Shown piece after piece: positions 35,428-43,166 of a stretch of 43,694 nucleotides of DNA. The position numbers were made by a program, and so were the translations under genes. Source of the stretch: Kordiimonadaceae bacterium UBA4441 (GTDB lineage Bacteria > Pseudomonadota > Alphaproteobacteria > Sphingomonadales > Emcibacteraceae); contig DGPL01000041.1 of the NCBI GenBank assembly GCA_002390425.1, positions 38,636 to 82,329 on the forward strand. The letters run 5' to 3'. Position 1 is the stretch's first letter. Each line of letters begins with the position of its first letter. Under the pieces are notes generated by a model. It did not search any database. It saw nothing but the letters and a program-made list of their open reading frames with translations, and had not been told where the DNA came from.

Positions 35428-35683
35428 TGCCGTCTGCTTCTTCTATCACTTCAAATTCGATATCATCCATATTAAGCTCTGTCTCAGGCGGGGTAACTAT
35501 ATAATCCGCACCTGGAATAATTTTTAAATCGTCGGGACCTTTGATTTCTTTTTTGTTGCAAAACACACTAAATTCTTGATAACCAACTGAGCGCGCTTCT
35601 GCAATGATCCGCTCAATTGTAAGCTCTTCAGCCGGAATTGTGCTCGTTGTTCCTTCAATTATTATGTTTACGGTATCTGTCAT
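35414..35683 (-). CDS. small unknown protein, possible beta-grasp/ubiquitin-like fold
   Basis: An 89-residue acidic protein of no family I recognise. It overlaps the dut stop codon by four bases (ATGA) upstream and moeB by 14 bases downstream, so it is expressed with both. By eye the order is: strand VNIIIEG (5-11), strand TTSTIPAE (12-19), helix TIERIIAEARSVG (22-34), strand EFSVFCNKKEI (37-47), a loop, then DYIVTPPETEL (60-70), followed by an acidic tail. That order resembles a ubiquitin-like beta-grasp. There is no C-terminal Gly-Gly, so it is not an obvious MoeB substrate. The fold and any link to MoeB are inference; a plain unknown small protein is equally possible. Confidence 0.7.
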   Translation of the reverse strand: MTDTVNIIIEGTTSTIPAEELTIERIIAEARSVGYQEFSVFCNKKEIKGPDDLKIIPGADYIVTPPETELNMDDIEFEVIEEADGNDTD

Positions 35684-36135
35684 GACTTAACCCCTGTTGA
35701 GCCAAAACCACCAGCACCCCTTTCTGTTTCATCAAGGTTATCTTGCTTATTCCATGAAATTTGGGTTACGGGTGCAATAACCATTTGGGCAATACGCATT
35801 CCACGGGTAATGAAAAAATCGTCATCACCAAGGTTGACAAGAATGACTTTAACTTCGCCGCGATAATCCGCATCAATGGTCCCTGGTGTGTTTAAGACGG
35901 TTACACCATTTTTCCAAGCGAGGCCAGAGCGAGGGCGAACTTGCGCTTCAAAACCATCAGCAAGCGCCATGGCAAAACCCGTAGGAACTAAAAGTCTTTT
36001 TCCGGGCGCTAACGTGAGTTCTTCACCTTCTGAAACGGCGGCCATTAAATCCATGCCAGCACTGTTACTGGTTTCATATTCTGGTAATTTTAGTCCTTCG
36101 CCATGAGGTAATATTTGTATAGCGACTGTCGTCAT
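35680..36135 (-). CDS. dut: dUTP diphosphatase
   Basis: A 151-residue trimeric enzyme that hydrolyses dUTP to dUMP and pyrophosphate, keeping uracil out of DNA. SAGMDLMA, PRSGLAWKNGV, NTPGTIDADYRGEVKVILVN (catalytic Asp/Tyr), RGMRIAQMVI and RGAGGFGSTG are the five dUTPase motifs. It starts two bases after the coaBC stop codon, in the usual coaBC-dut pair. Confidence 0.97.
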   Translation of the reverse strand: MTTVAIQILPHGEGLKLPEYETSNSAGMDLMAAVSEGEELTLAPGKRLLVPTGFAMALADGFEAQVRPRSGLAWKNGVTVLNTPGTIDADYRGEVKVILVNLGDDDFFITRGMRIAQMVIAPVTQISWNKQDNLDETERGAGGFGSTGVKS

Positions 36136-36137
36136 GT

Positions 36138-37343
36138 TTATTCCTTAAAAAATTCTTTTATACTATGAGCTAATTTCTCAGCGACGGATTTTTTATCCAT
36201 AGTCGGCCAATTTTCAAGGCCTTCATTCGTTATGAAATGTATCTGATTTTGATCACCCCCCATAACAGTGCCTGAAACATCATTGGCCAAAATCCAATCA
36301 CAACCCTTTTTATTTAATTTCGATTTAGCGTTATCTAAAACGTTCTCAGTTTCAGCGGCAAAACCGATCACAAGCTTAGGCCGATTTTCGTGATGTGAAA
36401 TTGTTTTTAAAATATCGGGGTTTTCCGCGAATTCAATTATTGGAAGATCGTTACCCTGTTTCTTAATTTTCTGATCATTAGCATTTTTAACATGCCAGTC
36501 AGCAACGGCGGCAACACATATCAAAGCATCAGCGGGCAGGGTATTTTCCGTCGCAGCCATCATGTCCCGTGCGGATTTGACATCGATAATATTCACCCCT
36601 CTGGGTTTTTCAATGTTTGTTGGCCCTGAAATTAAGGTGACGTCTGCCCCTTCGTGCGCTAACGCTGTCGCAATTGCATAACCCTGTTTTCCGGAAGATC
36701 TATTGGCAATATAACGAACAGGGTCAATTTCTTCATAAGTCGGACCTGCGGTTATGGTAATTTTTTTACCTTGAAGCGGCCCATCAATTTTATTTAAAAA
36801 AAAAGCCTCAACTTCGGCGACAATGTCATCCACTTCCGCAAGGCGTCCCGTTCCAATTTCACCGCAAGCGAGATCGCCATCAGCAGGGTTGATCACCGAA
36901 ATGCCGCGTTCCTTAAGGGTGTTCAGATTATGTTGCGTTGCCGGGTTCGCCCACATTTGACTATTCATGGTGGGCGCAATTATTATCGGCTTATTAGCCG
37001 CAAGCAGGGTTGTCGTCGCAAGATTATCTGCGATCCCGCAGGCCATTTTAGCCATAAGATCTGCGGTGGCGGGTGCGACAAGGATTAAATCATTTTCACG
37101 GGATAACCTGATATGGCCCATCTCTGCTTCATCAGTTAAGGAAAAAAGGTCTTGATAGACTTTATCTTCGATTAAACTGCTAACGGATAAAGGGGTGACA
37201 AACTGTAATCCGCCTTTAGTCAATATCGCTTGAATGATAACGCCCCGTTCGCGAAGGCGACGAATAAGATCGAGACATTTATAGGCAGCAATACCGCCGC
37301 CAATGATAAGCAATAATTTTTTATCTTGCAATATATCTGTCAC
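36138..37343 (-). CDS. coaBC: CoaBC: phosphopantothenoylcysteine decarboxylase/synthase
   Basis: A 401-residue bifunctional CoA-biosynthesis enzyme. The N-terminal FMN-dependent decarboxylase (about 1-185) has IGGGIAAYKCLDLIRRL, APTMNSQMWANPA and the catalytic-loop ACGEIGTGRLAEVDDI. The C-terminal CTP-dependent synthetase (about 190-401) has TAGPTYEEIDPVRYIANRSS, GADVTLISGPT, FAENPDIL and IGFAAETEN. The start is GTG 37343 with AAAGGACATCCA upstream. It lies 47 bases from the ubiB stop and two bases from dut. Confidence 0.97.
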   Translation of the reverse strand: MTDILQDKKLLLIIGGGIAAYKCLDLIRRLRERGVIIQAILTKGGLQFVTPLSVSSLIEDKVYQDLFSLTDEAEMGHIRLSRENDLILVAPATADLMAKMACGIADNLATTTLLAANKPIIIAPTMNSQMWANPATQHNLNTLKERGISVINPADGDLACGEIGTGRLAEVDDIVAEVEAFFLNKIDGPLQGKKITITAGPTYEEIDPVRYIANRSSGKQGYAIATALAHEGADVTLISGPTNIEKPRGVNIIDVKSARDMMAATENTLPADALICVAAVADWHVKNANDQKIKKQGNDLPIIEFAENPDILKTISHHENRPKLVIGFAAETENVLDNAKSKLNKKGCDWILANDVSGTVMGGDQNQIHFITNEGLENWPTMDKKSVAEKLAHSIKEFFKE

Positions 37344-37390
37344 TGGATGTCCTTTCTATTGAATTACCCTTAAAAGATAAGCATTGATGA

Positions 37391-38923
37391 TTAATTTATC
37401 AACAGCATATAAAGAGAATAACCAATTGCACTGCCCAATAAACCGCCAACTATTCCATACATAAATAACTTCAATGAGCTGCGGCGCCTTGCGCTTTTGC
37501 TTTGCATTTCCCGCATTTGATGGATGACTTGTTCTACATCTTCGATGATTTGCGGTAATCTGGCTAACGTTTCAAAAGTCGTTTTGGCGCCTTCTTTGAG
37601 TATTGCAATAGGGCTAAGGTTCTCACTAACCCACTTTTCAATAACGGGGCGTGAGGCTTCCCACATATTAATGTCAGGATTTAAATTTAGGGCAACGCCT
37701 TCTGCGGTAACCATTGTTTTTTGTAATAAGATAAGTTGTGGTTGCGTATGCATATTAAAAGTCGCGGTCGTTTCAAACAGTTGCCCAAGAAGGCGGCCCG
37801 CTGATATTTCGCGTAAAGGTTTACCGACAACGGGTTCTCCAATTGCACGGATGGCTTGCTTAAATTTTGTATAATCCTGATCGGCGGGTACATACCCCAA
37901 ATCGAAATGCGCTTTTGCAATGCGGTCGTAATCTTGGTGGGCAAATCCATAAAGAATATCGGCCAAACCTTTTCTGGTTTTGAGATCAATGCGCCCCATA
38001 ATGCCAAAGTCAATGGCCGTCACTTTATTGCCCTTGCAGGCAAATAAATTCCCTTGGTGCAAATCAGCGTGGAAAAACCCATCGTTTAAGGCTTGACCAA
38101 GAAACCCTTGAACCAAATTTTCAGCCAATTTGTTCGAATCAAGGCCTGCTTTTTTAATTTCATCTAACTTTTTAAAGGAAATACCGTCAACCCAATTTGT
38201 TGTGAGCACCTGACGACTGGTTCTGTCCCAATCGACGGACGGTACATCATAATATGGATTATCTTTTGTGTTGTGTTTTAATTCTGCGGCTGCGGCAGCT
38301 TCAATCCTCAGATCCATTTCAAGCGCGATGACTTCAGCAATTGTATCGACAACTTTTGTTGGTCTTAAACGCCGTGCTTCGCTAGAGAAAAATTCGAAAA
38401 TTCCTGCGAGCCAACGAAATGCTTCAAGATCACGGCCGAACGCTTTAGCAATTCCGGGCCTTAAGACTTTGACGGCGACTTTATTACCTTCAGGTGTTTT
38501 TGCCATATGTACTTGGGCAATTGAAGCGGCAGCAATAGGTGTTTTCTCAAATTCGTCAAAAAGCTCTTCTATTGATGCCCCAAGGTCATCCTCAATAATA
38601 TCTCGGGCCTGACTTTCTGGAAAAGGCGGTACATTATCCTGTAACTTTAATAAATCGAGGGCGACCTCTGGACCGATGATGTCGGGCCTCGTTGCAAGGG
38701 CCTGTCCAATTTTAATGAAACTTGGCCCTAAATCCTGAAGCGCGATAACAAGACGTGTTTCCGGTTTTCCATTTACATCATGTTTTCTATTAAATTTACT
38801 TAGTTGCGATAATGCCTTGGGACGATCACCAAAAAGTTCAAGCATATCTATCAAAGCATCATGCTTTGATAGCGTATAGCCTACTTTAATAATGCGACTG
38901 ATGTGGCGAGCCCATTTAAACAT
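37391..38923 (-). CDS. ubiB: UbiB family ubiquinone biosynthesis ATPase/kinase-like protein
   Basis: A 510-residue membrane-bound member of the ABC1/ADCK/UbiB family required for ubiquinone synthesis. The family KxGQ motif is FIKIGQALATRPD, and AIDFGIMG, FFHADLHQGN and AVKVLRPGI form the atypical kinase active site. AAASIAQVHMA is the Ala-rich loop that replaces the P-loop. Two C-terminal hydrophobic stretches (LFMYGIVGGLLGSAIGYSLY) anchor it. I use ATG 38923, five bases after the ubiE stop; an upstream TTG at 38956 would run into ubiE. It is co-oriented with ubiE, which acts in the same pathway. Confidence 0.95.
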   Translation of the reverse strand: MFKWARHISRIIKVGYTLSKHDALIDMLELFGDRPKALSQLSKFNRKHDVNGKPETRLVIALQDLGPSFIKIGQALATRPDIIGPEVALDLLKLQDNVPPFPESQARDIIEDDLGASIEELFDEFEKTPIAAASIAQVHMAKTPEGNKVAVKVLRPGIAKAFGRDLEAFRWLAGIFEFFSSEARRLRPTKVVDTIAEVIALEMDLRIEAAAAAELKHNTKDNPYYDVPSVDWDRTSRQVLTTNWVDGISFKKLDEIKKAGLDSNKLAENLVQGFLGQALNDGFFHADLHQGNLFACKGNKVTAIDFGIMGRIDLKTRKGLADILYGFAHQDYDRIAKAHFDLGYVPADQDYTKFKQAIRAIGEPVVGKPLREISAGRLLGQLFETTATFNMHTQPQLILLQKTMVTAEGVALNLNPDINMWEASRPVIEKWVSENLSPIAILKEGAKTTFETLARLPQIIEDVEQVIHQMREMQSKSARRRSSLKLFMYGIVGGLLGSAIGYSLYMLLIN

Positions 38924-38927
38924 GAAA

Positions 38928-39716
38928 TTAAATTTTCCATCCAGAATGAATTGCAACGATACCGCCAGATAAATTACGATATGTTGTTCTTTTAAACCCT
39001 GCTTTATCGATCATAGACTTAAATTTTTCTTGGGTCGGAAATTTGCGAATACTTTCAACTAAATATTGGTAGCTATCTTTATCCCCTGTGATCATTTCAC
39101 CGAAATGAGGAATAAAATTGAAAGAATAAACATCGTAAATTTTCTTTAAAAGCGGAAGTTCTACTTTACTGAATTCCAGGCACATGAAACGTCCACCCGG
39201 CTTTAACACGCGGTAAGCTTCTTTAAGGGCTTTGTCGATATGTGTAACATTACGAATACCAAATGCAATTGTATAGGCATCAACCGATCTATCGGGAAGG
39301 GGAAGCATTTCTGCATTGCCGGTGACCCAGTCTATAGGATCAAAAATTCCTTTATCAAGAGCGCGTGCCTTTCCTGCCTTTAACATATTATGATTAATGT
39401 CGCAGATGGTCACTTTGGCCGCAGGTCCGTTTTCTGATGTTCTTTTCTCGGCAGCGTTTAAGAGCCGAAATGCAATATCGCCAGTGCCGCCTGCTACATC
39501 AAGAAGATGCATTCCCGGTGAAGGTCTTAAGTCTCGGATGAAATCATTTTTCCAAGCACGATGAAGGCCGCCACTCATGACATCATTCATAATGTCATAT
39601 TTTTCGGCAACACTATCAAAAACGCCGCGGACCATTGACTGCTTTTCATCCTCTTTAATGGTTGAAAAGCCAAAATGGGTCGTGTCGTCTTTTTCTAATT
39701 TTTCTTCATTTGTCAT
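38928..39716 (-). CDS. ubiE: ubiquinone/menaquinone biosynthesis C-methyltransferase
   Basis: A 262-residue SAM-dependent enzyme methylating the quinone ring carbon. VFDSVAEKYDIMNDVMSGG is the family signature, LDVAGGTGDIAFRL the SAM site, and AFGIRNVTH and FMCLEFSKVELP the usual later blocks. ATG 39716 (MTNEEKLEKDD) agrees with relatives; ATG 39743 would add nine residues and neither has a strong ribosome-binding site. It is divergent from mutM, with under 80 bases between. Confidence 0.96.
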   Translation of the reverse strand: MTNEEKLEKDDTTHFGFSTIKEDEKQSMVRGVFDSVAEKYDIMNDVMSGGLHRAWKNDFIRDLRPSPGMHLLDVAGGTGDIAFRLLNAAEKRTSENGPAAKVTICDINHNMLKAGKARALDKGIFDPIDWVTGNAEMLPLPDRSVDAYTIAFGIRNVTHIDKALKEAYRVLKPGGRFMCLEFSKVELPLLKKIYDVYSFNFIPHFGEMITGDKDSYQYLVESIRKFPTQEKFKSMIDKAGFKRTTYRNLSGGIVAIHSGWKI

Positions 39717-39789
39717 ATTGCGGAACATAGCGCAGTGTTGCATGCTGTGCCAGTAGAAAACATCAAGAAATCGAAGAGTTTAACCGCAA

Positions 39790-40620
39790 ATGCCTGAATT
39801 ACCTGAAGTTGAAACCACAAAACGCGGACTTGCCCCCGTTTTAGAGGGAAAAAGAATCATTAAAGTGCACCAGAGGCGGGATAATATCCGAATCCCTATT
39901 CCCACTGACTTTGTGAAAAGAATAGAAGGCCAAAAGCTTAAAACAATTGTTAGGCGTGCGAAATACCTGCAGATGTTTTTAGAGAGCGGCGATGTCATTA
40001 TTTGTCATTTAGGCATGTCAGGTAAGTTCGTTATTAAAGCAAAAGATAAAACACCCTTTGCAAAGCATGATCATGTTATTTTTGAAACGGATCAGGGGAT
40101 GTTGGCAATTTATAATGACCCGCGCCGCTTTGGGATAATGACAATATGCAGTGAGGATGAACTTGAAGGCCATAAATTATTCAAAGAAATGGCCGCTGAG
40201 CCACTGGGCAATGAGTTTAATGGTGAATATCTTTATGAAAAAATTTATAAAAGCAATTCTACGATTAAAGCGCTCCTGCTTAATCAAAAGGTGGTGTTAG
40301 GACTTGGCAATATTTATGTTTGTGAAGCGCTTAATAAGGCAAAAATATCGCCGTACCGTAAAGGGACAGAAATTTCAAAAGAAGATACCGAAAGATTGGT
40401 GCCGTTAATTCGCGATATTTTAAGCCGTGCTATTGAAGCAGGGGGATCAACTTTAAAAGATTTTGCAGGCGCTGATGGCGACTTAGGATATTTTCAACAT
40501 CAATTTATTGCTTATGGCTGCGAAAATGAAGGATGTCATAACAGAGGGTGTAAAGGTACGATCGAACGGATTAATCAGGGGGGACGTTCCACATTCTATT
40601 GCCCTCAGTGCCAGAAATAA
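39790..40620 (+). CDS. mutM: formamidopyrimidine-DNA glycosylase (Fpg)
   Basis: A 276-residue base-excision repair enzyme removing 8-oxoguanine and formamidopyrimidines. The mature N-terminus PELPEVE holds the catalytic Pro1 and Glu. LGMSGKF and KHDHVIFET line the DNA groove, LGNIYVCEAL is the helix-two-turn-helix, and the C-terminal zinc finger ends YCPQCQK, paired with Cys residues in CHNRGCKG (C-x4-C form). It is divergent from ubiE, as in many alphaproteobacteria. Confidence 0.97.
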   Translation: MPELPEVETTKRGLAPVLEGKRIIKVHQRRDNIRIPIPTDFVKRIEGQKLKTIVRRAKYLQMFLESGDVIICHLGMSGKFVIKAKDKTPFAKHDHVIFETDQGMLAIYNDPRRFGIMTICSEDELEGHKLFKEMAAEPLGNEFNGEYLYEKIYKSNSTIKALLLNQKVVLGLGNIYVCEALNKAKISPYRKGTEISKEDTERLVPLIRDILSRAIEAGGSTLKDFAGADGDLGYFQHQFIAYGCENEGCHNRGCKGTIERINQGGRSTFYCPQCQK

Positions 40621-40633
40621 GTAAGCTAATATA

Positions 40634-41014
40634 ATGATGAAAAAAATAATAGTTTTTATAGTGATCGTTTTTACATCGTCTGCTTTTTCGCAGGAAGGTG
40701 CACTTCTTGACGATCTGGACTTACCACTTATGGAAGGCCTTGTTGAAAATAGAGAAGCCGCACTTCTTTTTGATAGCCCTGATGGACGCATTATTAATGC
40801 AGAAGCTTCAGGCGCCCTAAAGGCAAATGAAGTGAATAATTTTTACCGTATGGTTCTACCTTCTTTGGGGTGGAAAATGAATAACAACAAATCTAATTGT
40901 GAGGATGGCGTGCAATATTGCTTATTTGCTAATCGGGAAAAAGAAAGCCTAACGCTGAACGTCATAGAAAATACATCTGGTTTAAAGGTCCTCTTTGCCC
41001 TCTCACCTAATTAA
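40634..41014 (+). CDS. secreted small protein of unknown function
   Basis: A 126-residue protein with a Sec signal peptide, KKIIVFIVIVFTSSAFS, cleaved near residue 19-20. The body has PDGRIINAEASGAL, FYRMVLPSLGWKM and a C-terminal strand LTLNVIEN. I recall similar short exported proteins next to mutM or crotonase genes in alphaproteobacteria; none has a function I know. Two cysteines (in SNCEDGVQYC) could form a disulphide. Adjacent ATG codons at 40634 and 40637 are both possible. It lies between mutM and enoyl-CoA hydratase on the same strand. Confidence 0.75.
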   Translation: MMKKIIVFIVIVFTSSAFSQEGALLDDLDLPLMEGLVENREAALLFDSPDGRIINAEASGALKANEVNNFYRMVLPSLGWKMNNNKSNCEDGVQYCLFANREKESLTLNVIENTSGLKVLFALSPN

Positions 41015-41029
41015 ATTAAGGATATAAAT

Positions 41030-41806
41030 ATGACTTATAGCTCGCTCATTGTTGAGCGTTTAAAAAATGTGGTCCTTATTACATTAAATCGTCCTGACGC
41101 TTTAAATGCGTTAAATAATCAAATGATGGACGAGCTTTCGATTGTGTTGAATGATTGTGAAACCGATGATGACGTTCGTGTCATTATATTAACGGGTGGA
41201 GAAAAGGCATTTGCGGCCGGTGCCGATATAAAAGAAATCGCCGATAAAGAATATTTAGAATTCTATAAAGATGATTTTATCGAAAAAAAATGGGAAGCCG
41301 TTAACCGTTGTCGCAAGCCTGTGATTGCTGCAGTTGGAGGATATGCTCTTGGCGGTGGTTGTGAGCTGGCGATGATGTGTGATTTTATCATCGCGGCCGA
41401 TAATGCAAAGTTCGGTCAGCCTGAAATAAATATTGGGGTTATTCCTGGTGCAGGCGGCACACAAAGACTGACACGACTCATTGGAAAATCCAAAGCGATG
41501 GATATGATCTTAACGGGCCGAATGATGGATGCTGAGGAAGCCGAAAGAAGCGGGCTGGTTAGTCGGGTGGTGCCAATAGAAACGCTAAAAGACGAAGCCA
41601 TCAAAGTTGCAGAAAAAATTGCGACCATGTCTTTACCAACAACGATGCTTGCAAAAGAATGCGTTAACGAAGCTTACGAAAGCGCATTGGATGCAGGCGT
41701 GCGATTCGAGAGGCGAATTTTCCAATCTTTATTTGGAACTCAGGACCAAAAAGAAGGAATGTCAGCCTTTATTGAGAAGCGATCGGCGGACTTTAAGCAT
41801 AAATAA
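41030..41806 (+). CDS. enoyl-CoA hydratase (crotonase) family protein
   Basis: A 258-residue crotonase-fold enzyme. AFAAGADIKEIADKE supplies the first oxyanion-hole strand, and GYALGGGCELAMMCDFI with INIGVIPGAGGTQRL supplies the second oxyanion loop. The paired glutamates (in GGGCELAM and in FGQPEINIG) are those of hydratases, so hydration of 2-enoyl-CoA in beta-oxidation is the likely activity. AAGGATATAAAT precedes ATG 41030. Length is typical. Confidence 0.92.
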   Translation: MTYSSLIVERLKNVVLITLNRPDALNALNNQMMDELSIVLNDCETDDDVRVIILTGGEKAFAAGADIKEIADKEYLEFYKDDFIEKKWEAVNRCRKPVIAAVGGYALGGGCELAMMCDFIIAADNAKFGQPEINIGVIPGAGGTQRLTRLIGKSKAMDMILTGRMMDAEEAERSGLVSRVVPIETLKDEAIKVAEKIATMSLPTTMLAKECVNEAYESALDAGVRFERRIFQSLFGTQDQKEGMSAFIEKRSADFKHK

Positions 41807-41870
41807 CCTCATAAAGTTGAAAAAAGTGAGTTAATTCAGTCCTTTTCAAGGGAAATAATGAAAAGCTTGT

Positions 41871-41899
41871 TGACCAATGGGGGTGTCATGTTTATAAGC
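41871..41899 (+). promoter_or_regulatory. strong sigma-70-like promoter of rpsT
   Basis: TTGACC (41871-41876) and TATAAG (41894-41899) are 17 bases apart. Transcription from about 41906 would give a leader of about 99 bases before rpsT. The match and spacing are the best of any promoter in the window. Confidence 0.65.
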
Positions 41900-41928
41900 C
41901 ACACATTAAATATGACATTAAGGAATTT

Positions 41929-41986
41929 GAGGATAGTGATTCTCCTGCGTGACTTTTGAGTTAAGCAGTTTTGAGACAGTCCTCAC
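41929..41986 (+). other. paired leader segment of rpsT
   Basis: TGAGGA (41929-41934) is complementary to TCCTCA (41981-41986), enclosing smaller dyads just before the ribosome-binding site AAAGGA. In several bacteria S20 limits its own synthesis through its leader; a similar role here is inference. Confidence 0.35.
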
Positions 41987-42004
41987 ATAAAGGATAAATT
42001 TAAC

Positions 42005-42268
42005 ATGGCTAATACATTACAAGCTAAAAAAAGAGTACGTCGTAATGCCAAGCGTGAAGATATTAATAAAGCACGTCGCAGTCGTATTCGTACTTATGTG
42101 AAAAAAGTTGAACTCGCCGTTGAAGCGGGTAACGCAGACGAAGCAAAAGTAGCTCTTAAAGAAGCGCAACCAGAATTAATGCGCGGCGTGACTAAAGGTG
42201 TTCTTCATAAAAAAACGGCATCACGTAAAGTATCTCGTCTTGCAAAACGCGTTAAGGCACTTGGCTAA
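42005..42268 (+). CDS. rpsT: 30S ribosomal protein S20
   Basis: An 87-residue primary 16S-binding protein. ANTLQAKKRVRRNAKRED..NKARRSRIRTYVKKVE and HKKTASRKVSRLAKRVKAL-type ends are the conserved parts of S20, and the length is exactly typical. AAAGGA precedes ATG 42005. rpsT upstream of dnaA is a usual alphaproteobacterial order. Confidence 0.99.
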   Translation: MANTLQAKKRVRRNAKREDINKARRSRIRTYVKKVELAVEAGNADEAKVALKEAQPELMRGVTKGVLHKKTASRKVSRLAKRVKALG

Positions 42269-42350
42269 AACCTAGAGTGTTTCGAGTCGCTCTAGAGAAA
42301 GTGGCGAGTCGCGTTTAAAAAAGGGAAATTTTCCCGAAAATTGTCTAAAA

Positions 42351-42383
42351 AAAGCTGAACCAAACCGGGTTCGGCTTTTTTTT
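42351..42383 (+). terminator. intrinsic terminator of rpsT
   Basis: AAAGCTGAACC pairs with GGTTCGGCTTT over 11 bp (one G-U) with a six-base loop, followed by eight T in all. It ends rpsT transcription about 83 bases after the stop. Confidence 0.88.
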
Positions 42384-42574
42384 ATCGCTTCTCTTTCAGA
42401 GATTCCCGATATGTTCTTTTTAGCTAAAAATTGAAATTTTTTAATTTTCTTACGACCTACTACATCTAGTATGTCACCCTAAAGTCAAGACATATGGTGG
42501 TGTTTTATTTTATTTTTTTGCGTAACTCTCTGTTGCAACGAGGGGGTATGATGGGTAGGGTTATAACAATAATT

Positions 42575-42594
42575 TTATCGACATTTGTGGACGA
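42575..42594. other. DnaA-box-like words upstream of dnaA
   Basis: TTATCGACA is one base from the DnaA consensus TTATCCACA, and a reverse TGTGGACGA two bases from it lies three bases away. They form an imperfect 21-bp dyad. They could serve dnaA autoregulation or the origin, but are too few to call an oriC. Confidence 0.3.
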
Positions 42595-42692
42595 TACACA
42601 CTGTAAAAAGCCGTTTTGCAGCTAAGGTATTCTATGCCTTAAACAGAACCACAAAATAAGTCGAATTTGAGTAAGAACTGGGATCGAAGGAA

Positions 42693-43112
42693 ATGACAGG
42701 ACAGTATAAAGGGGATGTGACGCCCGAACAGGCGTGGGATCAACTTGCCAATAATGATAATACAGTATTGGTGGATGTAAGAACTCTTGCAGAATGGAAA
42801 TGTGTCGGTGAGCCTGATTTATCATCGCTTTCAAAATGTGCCAAGTATATAGAATGGGTAAGTTTTCCAGATGGTGCGCCGAACGTCAATTTTCTGGACC
42901 ATCTAATGAAAGCGGTTCCAAATAAAGATACGACAATTTATTTTCTCTGTCGCACAGGCGTGCGTTCAGTGGCAGCGGCCATTGCAGCAACAAATGCAGG
43001 ATATGAAAATAGTTTTAACATTTTACAAGGTTTTGAAGGAGCGCCAGACGAAAAGGGGCATCGTGGGCGTAAAACAGGTTGGCAAGCGCTTGATTTGCCG
43101 TGGACACATTAA
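42693..43112 (+). CDS. rhodanese-like domain protein
   Basis: A 139-residue single rhodanese domain (PF00581). LVDVRTLAEW is the CH2A-like motif and Cys86 in FLCRTGVRSVAAA the active-site loop, followed by NILQGFEGAPD. It probably transfers sulfane sulfur or acts as a persulfide sensor; the six-residue loop RTGVRS fits sulfurtransferases rather than Cdc25-type phosphatases. AAGGAA precedes ATG 42693. It sits between rpsT and dnaA and may share a transcript with dnaA. Confidence 0.88.
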   Translation: MTGQYKGDVTPEQAWDQLANNDNTVLVDVRTLAEWKCVGEPDLSSLSKCAKYIEWVSFPDGAPNVNFLDHLMKAVPNKDTTIYFLCRTGVRSVAAAIAATNAGYENSFNILQGFEGAPDEKGHRGRKTGWQALDLPWTH

Positions 43113-43166
43113 TCAGAACCAGTTTGGTTTAAAGGCCAGTTGGGTACAAGGGTAAGAAAATAATTT

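Larger units (their letters stand above)
42269..42692. other. non-coding stretch between rpsT and the rhodanese gene
   Basis: Holds a dyad CTAGAG...CTCTAG just after rpsT, a GGGAA/TTCCC hairpin, the rpsT terminator, then AT-rich sequence. Three GANTC sites lie at 42284, 42306 and 42401, and could be targets of CcrM methylation. Weak DnaA-box-like words (42575-42594) and a small hairpin at 42623-42641 (TAAGGTAT / ATGCCTTA) lie in the rhodanese leader. No reading frame is convincing. Confidence 0.6.

Noticed and set aside
37524..37874. 116-codon plus-strand open frame
   Set aside because: Antisense shadow of ubiB, with no ribosome-binding site or family resemblance.
42384..42692. Replication origin
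   Set aside because: Only two imperfect DnaA-box-like words are seen, with no box array or clear unwinding repeats.
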